DNA from: Paragonimus skrjabini miyazakii
Taxonomy: Eukaryota; Platyhelminthes; Trematoda; Plagiorchiida; Troglotrematidae
Assembly (NCBI GenBank): GCA_014338405.1
Contig: JTDE01021271.1
Coordinates: 1-64,000 of the forward strand
Direction: 5' to 3'
DNA length: 64,000 nt
Positions 31,206 to 45,868 of this stretch are shown piece by piece. How positions within the stretch are numbered: the first letter of the stretch is position 1; each line of letters begins with the position of its first letter. The position numbers and the translations under genes are program-made. The notes under the pieces are model-generated. The model was not told the origin of the DNA. It saw nothing but the letters and a program-made list of their open reading frames with translations, and did no database searches.

Positions 31206-34200
31206 TGCAATTCAATGGCCGCCTTGTGACTATGATGAAGAGTACACTTTTTTGCATTCTATGGTTCATATTTTTGCAACGCACAGTTCCTCAGAGTTCG
31301 ATCTGTCAATGCGTTTCTGCCACATTCTGGAAAAGCAAATAGGATGAATGGTTATTTTTCTGGTTATGCGTTTGTTTGCTCGATCTACGGGTGATTTTAG
31401 CGGATCTAATTGATGCCTATCTCAGCATTCATATGAACACTGCTGTGTTAAGAGTAGAACACTGTCGACGCAACAAACGATGGGCGGTATAGACTTTGCT
31501 AAAACTCTCATAAATTATTGCAAAACGCTTTAGGATATTTGGACCTAACACCTTACTGAAAATCGAGTTGCGCAACTAGAGCCCGTAACTTCTAGCTTCA
31601 AGCCAAATTACGTCAAAAATATCCCCACTCATATCACTTTTGCAATACAGACAGAAAACTACTCCGCATTGCAGTAATCTTGCAAATAAAATACATGTAG
31701 CAAACAGGCTGTTGGTTCCCTCTTCAATTCTCATGTATCAACGGTTAAGTAGAGTGCACAGAGTGTTTCGATATCTTACCTTATGACTCACTTCACAGTA
31801 TCCTAGCCTATTGGCCAATGGTTATTCAAAATTGCAGCCATAGTGTACATCCTGAAACTCGCCCCGGATGTTCTGCAACTAAATGGAGTGAGAAGAGTTT
31901 CCATTAATGTAGGACAAATCTATACATTTTTCACGGGGCACATACAGCGTTCATGCCACTTCCTGCAGTCATCAACTTTTACCTATACATGGGCTCCAAC
32001 CACGGTCTAATTTTCTCCAGCTTATCTTGTTTAAATAAATTAGAGGTACGCGAATATTCTTTAAGCGACGTGCGGTATATTTGGCGCCCGAAACCCTCCC
32101 GAGCACGCTCATAATTATAATCTACATGACGCAAGACAACCGACAAAGAATCAGTAAGCAACCCTATAGCAAGGCACCCAACAGCTCACATTTATTGGTG
32201 CGTCATTTTCAGGCCATCGAGTTTGCTGCATAGAATGATTAGCTGTTCCGAATAGGGGTTGATCTTTATTCGTTCGCTGTTCGCTAAACTCTCTATTTGT
32301 TACCACCAAAAAATCGAAATCACTTACAGTGTACTCGCTTCTCACAACGATTTGCAACTAAAACTTATGTTCAATGATGTCGGTTCGTGATGGTGCACTG
32401 CAACTTGATTATTAATAACAGTTATATATTCCAATTATAACAATACTCGGCTGCTGGTGGTTCATTATACCTGGAAATTTTCAGATGCTTGATTCAGTAG
32501 TCCGACTCTGTTCTAACGGAGTTCAATAATATCACGCTCTCCTTTATAAGATGCTTGATAATGGTATAATTAAAATGGACACATCGTTGAAATTAACGAA
32601 ACCCTTCGGAGAAATAAACATCCAACAACCTCGCACGTTAGATGCTTCCCAAAACTATGAATTATGCGTCAATTCATTGGTCGTGCGCATTTATGTTTCT
32701 TTACTGTGACACAATTAGGAACAATTTAAATGAAAAGATACATGAGCGGCATACACAACGATCGCCCAGTCTATCAAGAAGACCGAACAGATATTTTTGA
32801 CCTTGAAGTGCACAGCGGTGGATACAAGGGTGATCTGCCTGTCCAAGTACATTCCTTCACGCGCACAAAGCAGCGTGATATTTAATGACAGTTTAATAAA
32901 CGTAAAGTGTAATCACAACATAATTTCCTGTAAAAATTTCTTAGCTGACACCAAATTTTGTGATGCCCACAAGAAAGTGCAAGTATGAAAGAGGTTTCCA
33001 TCTGTTTGGTGTAAATTTTGAATTGCTCTCTTCAATGAGGTTTGGCAGATGATAGATTTTCGATAGTTTACCAATCGACAAACAACGTAAAATGTTATGT
33101 CATTATTTCTGTCAAACGAGCAAACTTGCGAGTGATTCTCTTAACATAGAACGTCAAACGGCTTTGAATTAAAGGTCACTTGAGTTAACCAAATAACCGC
33201 CGACGGTGTTGGGAAACAAACGGAGGATATATATGTTGTGGTGCTCACATAAGTGTTTGCATACACACCTGCTGACATACGTAGCTGAATTTTGGTTATT
33301 TCCACGATGTCCAGACCACGCACTTTGAACTCTCTGGATTAGCCACTTAGCAACCAGTGGGCTGACTGGAAGTCTACGTTCAGTGTAATCCAGTACACCG
33401 ATCTTATGAGATGGACCAAAATTGCAAACAAAATGGACCTCACTCCGGCGTCATTCAAACTCCTGGAAGCTGTGTTCACCCACCATTCGAGAATCGCATC
33501 TGTTTATGCGGCCAGCGTGACCTATCCAAAGGGAGTATGTGGGAGTTTGAATACATGGGAGAACATCCACTTAGATGACATCTTTGAGCTGTATGCAAAC
33601 TACTCGTTTCCATTGGAACGCATTCCTGCTATTCCTTCCTTTTAGTTGGGTCACATATTATACGAGCCGCCTGTTCAAGAAGCACCTCGTCTTTGTATTG
33701 TAACGTCGTAGAAATGACAACTTTTTCTGCCAGTAAAAGTCCGACTTTTAGTGCTAAGTCCACTGCGGCCATCGGTCGATATTGTGTGCTAGGGGCTCTC
33801 CGCGCATGGCTGCCGCAATAATATCACTCCCTCTCCAATGATGTCCTTGATACATATTTCCACAATTGTGTGTATGGAAATATAGACAAGTATTTTGCTA
33901 CCCGTGTGATAAGTATCCAAGTAAGTTATTATATTGGCTCTTTTGGATAACTACTTGTACACACTTCTCAGAACCCAGTAGTTCGCATGACAAATCAGTG
34001 CCACTCTGTGATCACTGCGTACGTGGTCGGAAAACACGTTCTGCAGTCCATAAGGATAACACATCTTTCGTGCTGTTCATACGACAATATCGGGGTTAAA
34101 TGAGTTCACCTAATCGTCCTCCAACTCAATGCCGCTAAGCGTAATTGCACGTAAAATTAGTTCTCATTTTACTGACACAAAATGTGTCGAAACAACGTCA

Positions 34201-37200
34201 GTCCTACATGGGTCAGGATTGAAGGTGCTGTATAAGCAATTGAGGTAAACAAAATAACGATGAATTCCAGTTATGCATTTGGAAATTATTGTACGTGATG
34301 AATCAGACACATTTGTTTGCAAGTACGGATTAAACCACATTATGAAAACAAGATAAAGAGACATTAACACCAGTCGATAACCATGAGATTAGAATGTCCG
34401 GTATGTAGGAAACAAGCGGATATCTAAACGTGTGAGCATGGCAGCAACAGTTGATAGGAATCAGGTAATTTTTCTGTTTGTGCTCGGGTAATTTACATAG
34501 GAAAGACGTGTAATCAACGCATTTTCTAGAGTATCAACAACTGCTTGTACCAATGTTCTTGAAGTTCTTCAGTAACAAAATTCCGGACAGACCAGATCTG
34601 ATCACCGCTACAATTCGTATATGCGAAAGATGGTGGTCATCGCGTTAACGAAGTTGGAACCAATACGATCAAAAACAACCACATCAAAGTCAGATGAGAG
34701 CAGCATGACGTAAAAGATGAAATTTAAACAGAATGACGGATCGTTATCTCCAGTCACTCATAGGTTACCAGAAGAAGACACTTTCATGGACCAATTGGTC
34801 TAATGGGGCGTATACCAATTAATCGATGGTCATTTGGTGATTTCCTGACAAAATTTGAACATCACTCACGCTTGATTGCCACATTCACATTTCTGTTAGC
34901 CTCAAAGCAAATTACTGTTAAATAGTACTCTTATAACCATGGGCTTATCTCGTGAAGGTAAGTTATGACTAGAGTAGAATGCCCCTACGGTCGGTGTCAT
35001 GTTCAACAACGTTGGCTATTGCACCAGCTTTGTCCAGTCGGGCTGGCCATGTGGATAAATAAAGTCACATTACTAGTTGAGTAAGTGCAGCAGTGAGGGT
35101 GATGGTAACAGAGTAACAAACCTGCTGATCTCAGAATTAGAGAGATATCTTTCGTTCAATTGTGGAACATATTTTCATTTTCACTTGTCCAAAATACTTC
35201 CAACGGAAGATGTCAACGAGGCTACATTCTCACAAAAGGGGAGAAATGCATATCGGTCTATGACGCACTTAACCACGACAGGCGTAAAACGGTTGTCAAA
35301 TTGATGCAAACACATAAACTTTGACAGCTTAACATCCCCCCAGGCGAAAATGTCTATCTACCAAGCGGTGTAGTGCGGCAATATGACAGAAGAATGTGCG
35401 TAGAATCCCAAAGCCACGGTACACGATATTCCATTTATATGCGGAAGACCCTCAACTATAACAGCAGGTATTTTGTAGACGCAAACCAGTGCCACAAACA
35501 GTGCTACTTTCATAGAACTGACTATAATACTGGTCAGCAACATAGCAAAGACGTTTGATTGATCAGATCACACGGAAATCCCAAATTTGGTTTATGATCT
35601 TGCCGCTACAGCTCAATATTTTTAGAAACTGGGTTAGATTGGAGTTCACGTTCTTGGGCCATGACCTTTATAAGTAGACGAACCAACTGTTTGTGAACAA
35701 AATGATGACTCTCTGCTGCCAAAATTCTTATTTTGATGCATACCTCTCAGATTGAACATTCTAACGTGCCGTGTGCTCAGATTTGTTATATCCAAGCAAA
35801 ACGACTCAATTTGCCTGGATTCTGCAAACAGTTAATTTATCATTATGTTTCGTGCACCCACGATGCTGATTTGTCAATTTGTTCACACACTCATTTTCAG
35901 TACATGATGATATGCCTACTTTACAAATTAATAGATATAAACATGAAAGTGGAAAAAATCTAAAGGAAGCGATTATGCATGATGACAACATCTTTGGATT
36001 TAGTTTTGAAGTTAATCCCAGATTAAATGCGTTGACTGTGCTTGGAAGTCAGGTTGAAGAAGTAGTGGCATTCAATGTACGTGCGAATAAATGTCTTACC
36101 GGGATCTAGCGACAATTCTCCAAGTTCAGGTTAATAAATCCGATTGTAGATTATGATTTATGTCGAATATGAGTAGGTGTACAATTAGTAAGTTAGAACA
36201 CATGCCGTGGTTAACTGACTAACCACGCAGTGGTTACTGATGAGATAAGTTGAACGCCGAACATAAATCGAAAGCCTTCGAACTGTCGTGGAGTCATCAA
36301 TAGAGGGAAGTGACCTTCCCAAGTTACCACTCAAACCCAGCGCCAGAACATTACCAGAAAGTAATCGATGCGAGGGTTCATTAATTAAGTACTGCCTTTT
36401 TCATGTTGATTCTGTTCATGCGCAGAAACAAACCGAGTTGCTAAGACACGAACAACAGGACTATGCCCCGTGTGGTAACTCAGACAGATTGTTGAACAGG
36501 GTGGGAGGATAAGATCTGGTTGTGCCTAAGGCGAAACATTATACCGCTTACATATTTGATCAAAAAATTGCCAGTCTCTGCTAGGATAAATGTAAGCGAG
36601 GGGGAAATCATAAATTCCGTTGGTCGTTTACGAGTGACGATGTGACTGAAGCACAAACTTCAACGAATTTACTTCGGTTTGTAAAGTACCTGTATAAAAG
36701 ATTAATATTTTAAGGGGTTACATTCCGAATTCCATGTGAAATGTATGTAGCCTCTCTCTCTATCTGCCTTTCCGAACCCATCATTGTACTCAAAGAAATG
36801 CATGAGATTTTTGCTTTCCCATCAAGCGATGACAGATTGGGATGGAATAAAGGAGCCAGAATGTCCAAGGTTGATAATAAACGAATCAGTTAGAATCTAG
36901 AAGATTTTCATAAACTTTCAATGTGGTTGATGTGTACGGAAGAGAAAAGAGTTTCATCATTGCTTACGGAAAAACGGATACTTAGAGTGTTGTCTCTCAG
37001 TGGTCAAGTATTTTGTATTGTCTGAAACGTTGGACGAATAACATAGAGGTTTGGATTAACATTTTACGTATTCCCTAGAACCGACCTCCAACAGTCAGTC
37101 ACATCTGTATACTTATTTGGATTTTAACGCGATAGGGTTCTCCAACAAAGTGTTGAAAGTTTACGTGGATCGGAAAATGCTCTACACGGTAGCTTGGCGG

Positions 37201-37579
37201 TCAGCAGAGTGCACAATTTTTATCTAGGTGGAGTTTGTTCACAAGAATCGACAGTTGGCAATTGGTGCTTATAAAACAGTAAAACAAATGACTAAGCCAT
37301 GCGGTGCGAATAGGAAAATCTTCGAGTGTATGTCAACGAAATGAAATAGCTCATGGAGAAAGTAAATGAACGCTAGATATGATTACGCCTTCACAAATGT
37401 GATAGTGCAGTGATGACATTTTGTTTGCAAATCGGAGATTCAAGACACTTAGCTACACTACACGTAAAATGCACATTGCTGGATCATTTGTTCTCATTGA
37501 TAGTGACTGGACTCAAAATTGCTCGTTACATTCTAGACAGCGTTACTCGGTCAAATATTCTCAGGATTAGCCCTTTTTT
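31206..37579. other. Long stretch without recognised features
   Basis: Short ORFs only (for example 32151-32357 -, 33406-33645 +, 35077-35304 +, 36288-36512 +). None shows a domain motif. No terminal repeat or RNA gene is recognised. Confidence 0.5.
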
Positions 37580-37583
37580 TAAC

Positions 37584-37601
37584 AATATATATATATATAT
37601 A
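37584..37601. repeat. (AT)n microsatellite
   Basis: About nine AT dinucleotides in an AT-rich context. Confidence 0.9.
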
Positions 37602-38655
37602 ACAGTTGAACCATTTTTGACAAATATCTGGCAATTTCACATAATCCAGATTATAAAAGTCTGTGACCCGTGCAAGTGATTACTTGCATGAATAACGCGA
37701 TGCTCTACTCGTAACCTAGGACTTTACTTGTGCACTAACTACAGCTTTGGGAGCAGACAAATTCGGTAAGCTTGTGGGTGTTCAGTTACTCCTGAAAGTT
37801 GTATTGTATACCATTATAAACTGGAATACTACATTATGACGTGTAAAGACTGCACATAACCTTGAACCTACCAGCCAGTTTAAGCAACAGGTAAACGGCA
37901 AAGCTAAATGCATGCACGTTAGTGGACTTGTTCAAGTAATTGCAATAAACTTTGTTACAATTCACAAAAATGACATAATTATTTCCAAATCAATGACCTT
38001 AATTCTTGGCCGTTACACAACATGCCTTCTTTGTTAACTCTGTGGTATTTTACTATGGGTTTGTTTAGCTGCATTTGTCAGCTTTCTTTCAAGAGTATTC
38101 CTCTATATTCATTAAAAATTCTGTTCACTCATTAGAAGTGTTGAAGTAATTCAGTCGCCGTTGAACCTACTGGATCATTTGGTCGATACAACTTTAGTAT
38201 GGTTTGTGACATTTATAACGAGCGCCTCCATTTGGATGTTGTATGCCCTATTAAAAATGATGAACTGATTTTCGACCAGGCATATTCTGAGTAGAACACA
38301 CAAGCTTTAAAAACGGCGCACCAACTGTTTTCCGAAGAAACATGTTTTTATACTAATTACTGGGAATGCTTGACTAAATAGAAAGGATTTTGTTTTAAAG
38401 GGTTGTAAAAACATTAAGTGATTTAATGGTAAGTAAAAATGAACATAAACGGATAAAACGCTTAAATCGATGTCATTTTATACATGAACGTTATTGAAGA
38501 ACTGCTTGAGTAATTTCAAGTTTGTACGCCGATCAAGCAATATGGCAGTTCCTTCTCACTAACACCGAACTGATGTACAGCTTGGGCTGCTAAATCACTT
38601 CATCTTTATTCAGTGGGTGACCACATTAACCATACGTATTACACAGGAACACCAC

Positions 38656-40586
38656 GATGAAAAACAGCAACAGCTGACCCCGTCTGTATGGCATGCGCTA
38701 AGTCTTCTAGATTACATCATGCTGTATCAGCAATGGAGTAATCCCACTGGTACCTTCAACATTGCTGGCAATCTTCATTTGTCGATGGATAGATCACAAA
38801 TACGTGGATAGCACATTCATGTTAGCCCGAAGTCATCGAGGTTGTTGATTAGAAACGCCATCCGACATTGCAGTGTACTATAGTCTATGAACTGCTTGCA
38901 TAAATACTATTCCTAGTTCTACTACACTATCTTCTATTTAATAAATGAGTTATTTGCTCAGTCACTTCAACGTTATCAGCATCCTTTTGTCCAAGGTATT
39001 TCACGTCAATGGTGAGGTGAACGATGACTCGGGTGAAAACACCTTCTGATCAGGCATATGACTTCCACGATAATTAGGATGTTGACTGCCGATCAAGTAA
39101 CAACAACGAGGACACATTTTTCTCACGGTTTCCGCATGGCACTTCAGCAAGGACCAGGTTGTAAAATATAACTTTTTTCAGAACTGCACGGAATACCTCG
39201 TTAGTCTAATAAAGAATTAACAGAACGTATCAGCAACAATTGATATAATTTAGACTGCGACGCAAGTATTTGTTCATTGAAATAATCGTGAGACACTGCG
39301 GAGACGATCATCTGCTAACTCAATAGCCTAAGACATACAGTTGTTCATGTGTTTCGAATAATGTGATGTATCCTCAGTGTTCATCTGTAATAGCAAACCG
39401 TGGATTCAAATGGCTGAAGGACGGTACAGAAATTGTAAATTAGAATGACTATTTATTATGAAATACGCACGCAGAATACTTGTGTTTTCCAGCGCACTAT
39501 GTGTCGAGCATCGATTAATGTTCACGGTTATGCCAGATATCACTGTTGGACAACAGTGCTGAAGATTACACACATATTTGTTGTTACGTATTTCGGAAGC
39601 AATTGCCTACAAACGGTGCCAACTATTCGTTACACAAACACCATTCGCAGATCCGATAAAGGATTATGATGATGAGTAGGTTCTGCAAAGTCTAGTATGA
39701 TGTTTATTTCAATTATGCTGCAACCTTGCACGCATCTATGCGAATCAGATGGCGCATCAAAAGCTAGACGGTTTAGAGTTCGCGGTCCATTTTCGGTGTA
39801 CAAAATGTTGACCTGAAATAACAAACAACTAACTGATATCCGACAAGGCTGTTTACCACCATACGTACTTGCATATAAAACTGACAACATGAAGATGACC
39901 ACGTTTTTCATTTCGAAAGGATGAAGTTAATTTTAAAACTTGATCACATTGCACATTATGACCAGGAGACTATTTATTTGACGGTGTGTTGCGATGTAAC
40001 TCACACATGGCAAACTTCTTTCTATATGTCACCACATGCTGTCACTTCTTCTCTCACGACTATTGTAGCGGAAAGGCGTCCAATAAAGCACAATCTTTAT
40101 TGTCCAATTCACGTGCTACGCGCGTTCTCGAGTTTATGAGTCAGAATTCTAGCCCACAACACCCCGGAGTTTCCGCTCACGCGTCGTGTGCACTTCTGCG
40201 TGGTTTATGTGGGTGATCGGCGCCTTCCATCCGGCGGTTTCCGGCCTGCCAATCTTCGTCCGTTGGTCCGATTCCGTTGAGCGATGGCTGGTCCGGTCGC
40301 TCGTGTTGTCATCCATCTATCCACTGTGAGGTTTCACTGTCCTCCAAGGCCGTGTCGAGATATTCCCTCGAACGTTGGAATAATCGAGCCTCCGATTTCG
40401 TCGTCCATTCTATTTTGGCTGCCATGTCTCACCCGTTAGTCCGATCCAGTCGAGCGATGACTCATCCGATTGCCCCTGTTGTCCGCCACCCGATCGTTGA
40501 GGGTTTGTGGACGTACCTCCCGCTCGCGTTGAGACATTCCGCCGAGTGTTTGAATACTCGCCCCTCCGGCCTGACAATCCACCACA
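38656..40586 (-). repeat. Donor copy of the 1.94-kb duplicated segment
   Basis: Inverted counterpart of 14690-16633. It consists of a solo Gypsy LTR (40064-40586) and about 1.4 kb of flanking sequence to 38656. The LTR has matching target duplications here, and the sequence left of 38656 continues without any LTR junction, so this locus is the ancestral arrangement. Short ORFs (38617-38811, 39445-39669 +, 39630-39911 -) are unremarkable and change between copies. Confidence 0.9.
40064..40586 (-). repeat. Solo Gypsy LTR with CTAT target duplication
   Basis: 523 bp, TG...CA ends on the minus strand. CTAT at 40060-40063 and again at 40587-40590 is the 4-bp target-site duplication, as expected for Gypsy integration. 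No internal region is present, so it arose by LTR-LTR recombination. The same open frame as in the other LTRs carries two stops here, one of them shared with the 14690 copy. Confidence 0.9.
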
Positions 40587-41459
40587 CTATTAGTCGAATA
40601 TTGGAACTCGCATTGCAGACAGAAATCGCTACAGTTGTTTAATCGGAGATATGTTTAGTCCTATAAGTGATGTGTGCTCCTGATGTGGAATACATCGAAG
40701 TAGTGTAAACTGATTTCGATGTTCTGCTTATTGCAAAAATTATTTCCCAATTGTAAAACCATACTGTAATCTCTGGATTCCACTTAACGTCCGCTCGCTT
40801 CTTCTATGTGAATAACCATCCTAAACTGACAGCTTTGTCACCGCCTGCATGTTCACAGCAGTGATTTCGGCTGCTTCAGTAGTGAGGCATTGAGTTGTCA
40901 CGTCAAATAGCAAACTGTTGACTGATCCGTTTACGAATCGCATTTGAAATACTTGCTCAACTGGTCAAAGGTCTTTCGCGTTCATGAGGAATTCAGATGA
41001 TTTCGAGGGAGCAATTGTATTTCCGTGTCTCTCAACATCCAATCGCAATGCTCAGTCTGAAACATTCGTTCATGCTCAAATATGGAAATAGCTTTCCTGA
41101 CACTTTCTGCTCGGAGGTAGTATTCATCTTTGCCTACTGAATGCACACAGATGCGCATTCTGTTTGTCATTCACCTCATTCTCATCACACTTTCAGATTA
41201 ACGTGGAAAATTTCCGAATGATTTGACCACTTGGTGGAAATGAATATTCTACGAATGGTTTGTATGCTCAAAATGTCACTCTGGTAAATGATCAATTTCC
41301 ACCTCACACGATTTTCAACGTAATTTCCGAAATTGACATCATTCGATGATATCCAAACCCAGGTAAAATATCCGCTGACTGCATTGAAGGATTGAGTCAA
41401 CTTAGTGATCTGTTGTCCTGAGGTATTTAGCAACTGATTATGCAGGATTTCGGGTTAAA
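40587..41459. other. Intergenic, nothing recognised
   Basis: Short ORFs (40982-41170 -, 41185-41433 -). The right end may be the decayed start of PLE 6. Confidence 0.45.
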
Positions 41460-42130
41460 CGGCATGAGATTTTTGTGTTACCAGCTGTTTCAATCATTTC
41501 GGGACGTGTACCGCCACTTGCTGAGATATTTGTCAATTTTTTCTGCCTATGCAAACATCACTGATCCCTTTGAACTGACAGACAGATTACAAAGCGTGTC
41601 AGTGGGTTCTAAAACCATGTATTCTATAGACGTTGGTTCCATTTTCACAAATTTTACACTACATAAGTGAAATTTCTGTGTGATTTTAGCTTTAGCCAGA
41701 AGTGTGACATTTTATTGGGAGTGACCGAAGAACTCCCAGACAATGTTGCCAAAACCTTATTGTACAAACGGCATGATGATGATATTTTGACTTTGATCAA
41801 TGTTGGTCAGTTTGATTTAATTCTAACCTTTTTTAAAAACTCTATCCGCCCAAATTTACTTGTTTCGCGAAAAAAAATCAAACGATTGATAAGGTTTCTT
41901 AGATATATTCATCACCAAACATGAGGACGGGACATTACAGCTACCGGTCTACAATAAAGCAACATGGTGCAGGCAAAATTGTCATTTCTCTATCTTTGTC
42001 CCAATAGCATACAAGCGTGGTTTAGTCAAGACCCCGATGTATAATGCCAGGTAGGTTTTCAACTCTGATACGCTGAAAACGGAACAAAATATGCTAAGGA
42101 AAACTCGTAGGGATTCACATCAAGATGTGT
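41460..42130 (+). mobile_element. Penelope-like element 6 RT remnant
   Basis: ITDPFELTDRLQSVSVGSK and TMYSIDVGSIFTNFTLHK (41555-41668) correspond to the PLE block preceding the FDVxSLFTNVPL motif, with the first catalytic Asp retained in SIDV. After a deletion or decay, KRHDDDILTLINVGQFDLIL (about 41767-41825) aligns with the RT active site, where YVDD has become HDDD. Next come a decayed FLD block, DGTLQLPVYNKATWCRQNC, FVPIAYKRGLVKTPMYNAR and DTLKTEQNMLRKT (to about 42120). No GIY-YIG domain is visible further right. Frames shift at least three times. Confidence 0.7.
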
Positions 42131-45100
42131 AAGTGTAATGCATCAATTGAAACGGTCCAAAAAGGAAGGATATATTTCTATTTCTGCAGTTTAAGACTTG
42201 GACATTGTTGATCTTTTTACGGGAACTCAATAGTCATGATCTTGATCAGAGCTTACTCGCGTAGCCTGAGGAGTATTCAGTCCTTTGCAAGCATCCAATT
42301 CACGACCATCTTTATTTATTCTTCTCGCTATTGACCTGTGCGGAATAATTGAATCCCCGATGTCAAATCTCCGATGATACACAATTACGAAAAGCCCCCA
42401 GGTTACCTGAATAACACAATAACTCCAAATTACTAACTAAACTACCTGAAGCAATGACTCATTAAATATACTTTGTGGTACAATGCCAATAAATATAACC
42501 TAGGGTACGTTAGCTATAAAAATATCCTAGCTATTGCTATGACTGCGTAGAGGCATTCACTTCAATATGCAAACGAGACGCAGTGACTAGGTTGGTGGAA
42601 AGTCTGAAGTTGCCAATAAATTGTGCGGTTACAGCGAAAGCGGTAGAAATAACACAGCGAGAGTGCAAGGAGTTTGCGTAACCATTCATTTTCATGCATT
42701 CCCCATCGTGTTTGTTCTCGTGATCAGTTTACACAAAGAGACAAATACACAGACTGGTTGTATTTTATGATGATGCTCAGAGACGACCCATTGAAATAAT
42801 TCCGAGGCACGGCAGCATCCCAAACTCAGAACGCCTAAAAAGACATAAGTCAATTCTCAGACTGATCAGGGAATAAACCTGATTCTTACTCACAAAATAA
42901 CCTTTTTTGCCTGAAGTGCATTTCCATAAATTTTCTAGTTCGGTTCAACAAACCGAAGACAAGCTGTTAGACAAACAGACTAACCACTGAATAACCTCGA
43001 TCAGCTTCTTCAACTTGTAATTAGGAGTGGTGATATCGAAACTGGTGTTCCTCTCAAGGTTTGCGTCCTTAGCCAGAAGTTTCACTCTAGAAAGCAAATT
43101 TAAATTTCGCACGGTAAGTTACCTGACACTATACTGTTTTCAAGAAATTCTATACCTGTGCATTCAGTCATTGTTTACACCGAACTGAGGGCAGTTGCTT
43201 CAATCGGCTTGAGAGTTTTGAACATCGAATTCAGAAGCGACAAACTGGGCGACCTATATCACAACAAATTATGCTCTATCTTTATGAGCGTTTTGTAGAG
43301 GCAGTCAAATGTATTACACCGAGCTGGAACTAGAAAGCAATATAGGATGAGATAGCGACCGTCGATGGACGTAGAAAACACCATTGTCAGGACAGTAGGA
43401 TTTCGACAAGCATTAGCACAAACGATGGTAGGGTTTGTGATTTAAGAAAATTTTGATATTTCAGTCAAATCAATAAGATCAATCTGAACAGTTACATATC
43501 TGAGTCTGTGTATAACATTTCCGAGTTTCCAAGATGATTTACTAAACCGTCTATCAGATCAATTACACAATGTTCGTATGCTGTTAGTTTTAACATATCG
43601 AATGCATCTAAATCTTCGATTCGCTTAAAATCGGTTTCCATGAACTATAAGGAATGTGCACTTATACCGCAACCAAAAGAGTAGGAGAAGTCGGCCTCAT
43701 TGATTTTTGTTGAAATGAGAAAAAGTAGACTTAAAGAGCCTTGACTATATATAGCACAACTTGATCATCCAAAGCAGTCCAGACACCGGACGAATCAAAT
43801 GAGGTAACCAGACATCGTCGTCGTGGCGCTGCATTGAATCACAATGCAGAGACGTCACCAAGATAAATAAGACAGAAACAAGAAACTGATAGAGTTTGCT
43901 AACGTTCAACCTAGCGACTAAAATCGGATCGACCAAATGAAATGACAGATTCATTCACCACATATAGAAAATGCCTTAAGCAATGTAAGCAAGAATGAAT
44001 CAACGTCTCTTGAAACACAAAAGGTCTGATGCTACTTGGATGTTTGTGTGATCATCCAAATAATGATATTATAGTGACATGAAGATAAACACAGTCTGTC
44101 AGCTGTACGGACTTTAAACGTCTTCGTAAAATATTAGTTCATATGGTATATAAAGTCATAAGATCTGTTGCCTGCCATCTGCTAGCTTCATGCAAACTCA
44201 TTTGTTTATGTGTATGATTGTCTTCTTATGCGTCAATGGCGCCGTACATACTTTCGAATTTTTTTTGAGCTGGGGGCTGGAGCCCAAATCTACCCAACTC
44301 ATTTCGTGTACCGGTGTAGCTAAGGGTTGATCAATACCTGTTGGAACATACGCCTAATACAATGTGAGTCTCTCAGATATCGGTATTTTGATTTCTCATC
44401 GGGTATTCATTGTGTTCACTTAGGAACCGTTAACTTACTGTACACCCATAAGAAGTCATTCCTAAAACTGATTCAATCAATACGACGAGATTAACCTTAT
44501 GTTCATCTTTGGAAGATATGTCTTCTAACAAATTCGTAGTGGGTTTTGTTGTGGTTTTCTATTCCCTTCATTTATTGATGGATTCCATATTACTTACTGA
44601 AATGATTGGATAATTTTATCCGAATATTGCATGTCACAGATATGTGTAAAGTATTTTCGGTGATTGAACAGTTGAATGCGTATTTGTGTGTTTATCCTCA
44701 TGTGGTTCGAAATGCCGCCAAACTCTGGAGACTTTGTAGAGCTTTCCCTATTTTGTACTTCATTTTGCTAACATTGCGTAACTGCTGCATCAGACCACAT
44801 TGTACATTTTTGTTTGACTTGAGCAAAAACAACAACACAGCACGTTTTCGAATAAACTCCGCTACACGCGCTTGCTGGTTTTTCCTACGACGCCAGTGGT
44901 TGCCATCTAGTTTAAAACATCCTATATGTTGGATTAACTTTCAGCTCTGTTACTTCGCATCCGCAGCTACGCTTGGAACAATCCGAATACTTTCCAGCGT
45001 CATTGGACGCTTCACGAACATTGTCAATGTTTGGTGAGTCCAGTCCTTGACTTCACTCGTTATTTTTGTATCAAGAATTATTGTAGTTCACACATCTGTT

Positions 45101-45864
45101 CCACTACAACTTCTCAATTTGTTTTGTGCTCCACATTAATGGTTTTGATTTTTTAAATATTTATAGGAAACTTTTCATTGACAAACATCTTGTAGTGCAA
45201 TCATACTAGGGTGTATTCACCACCTATATGATATAGATGCACCTAATGTCTCTCCCAAAAATTGAAGGAACTAACTTCACATTACGTTCAAATTACGGAC
45301 AGAATTAGTAGTGAAAAAGTTGGGCATCTACTCTAATCAGAGTCACTACATCAACCGTATAGTTTGCACGACAAATTTCTATCAGCTCGACTGGAAACCT
45401 CGCGTTTGAGGCATTAACCGGTGAAAAATGGCGATTTGTGGTGGACTGTGTCCTTTCAGATTAACTGGGTGAAAATAAATTGTAACTCACAGAATCAACA
45501 GTACTTCTACGGTATTCACCATTACTACGTTTTGCGTGTCCATCATGATGGCTGTCATGTTCTAATTTCAGCTGCTTGTGATTATTGAAGGGACACCCGA
45601 GGCCTTGATCAGTTGGTGGATTCCGTCTGACTAATTAGAATACAGTAGCAACTGACCATAAATAAAACAGTTCAATAATTAGTTTTGTGATTCAACAAGT
45701 ATGTTAACTGTCGATTATATGCATTACGGTCATATTGCCTTTTAGTGTGAAATCTTTTCTTTCAGTAGCTTGATAAGTTCGTTATGCATCTGATGAGTAA
45801 CACAATCTAAACTGACGAACGCCCCCAGAGTTAAGTTGACAATTCAACAACAGTAAAATGACTA
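42131..45864. other. Long stretch without recognised features
   Basis: An ORF of 143 codons at 44606-45037 (+) is the longest. It is Cys- and Phe-rich without a recognised motif and is probably chance. The rest is AT-rich and stop-dense. Confidence 0.45.
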
Positions 45865-45868
45865 ATAT

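Noticed and set aside
40277..40642. 121-codon ORF on the plus strand
   Set aside because: It overlaps the solo LTR in antisense and is not conserved as such in other copies.
44606..45037. 143-codon ORF on the plus strand
   Set aside because: No recognisable domain, Cys/Phe-rich AT-type composition and no flanking splice or repeat signals; most likely chance.
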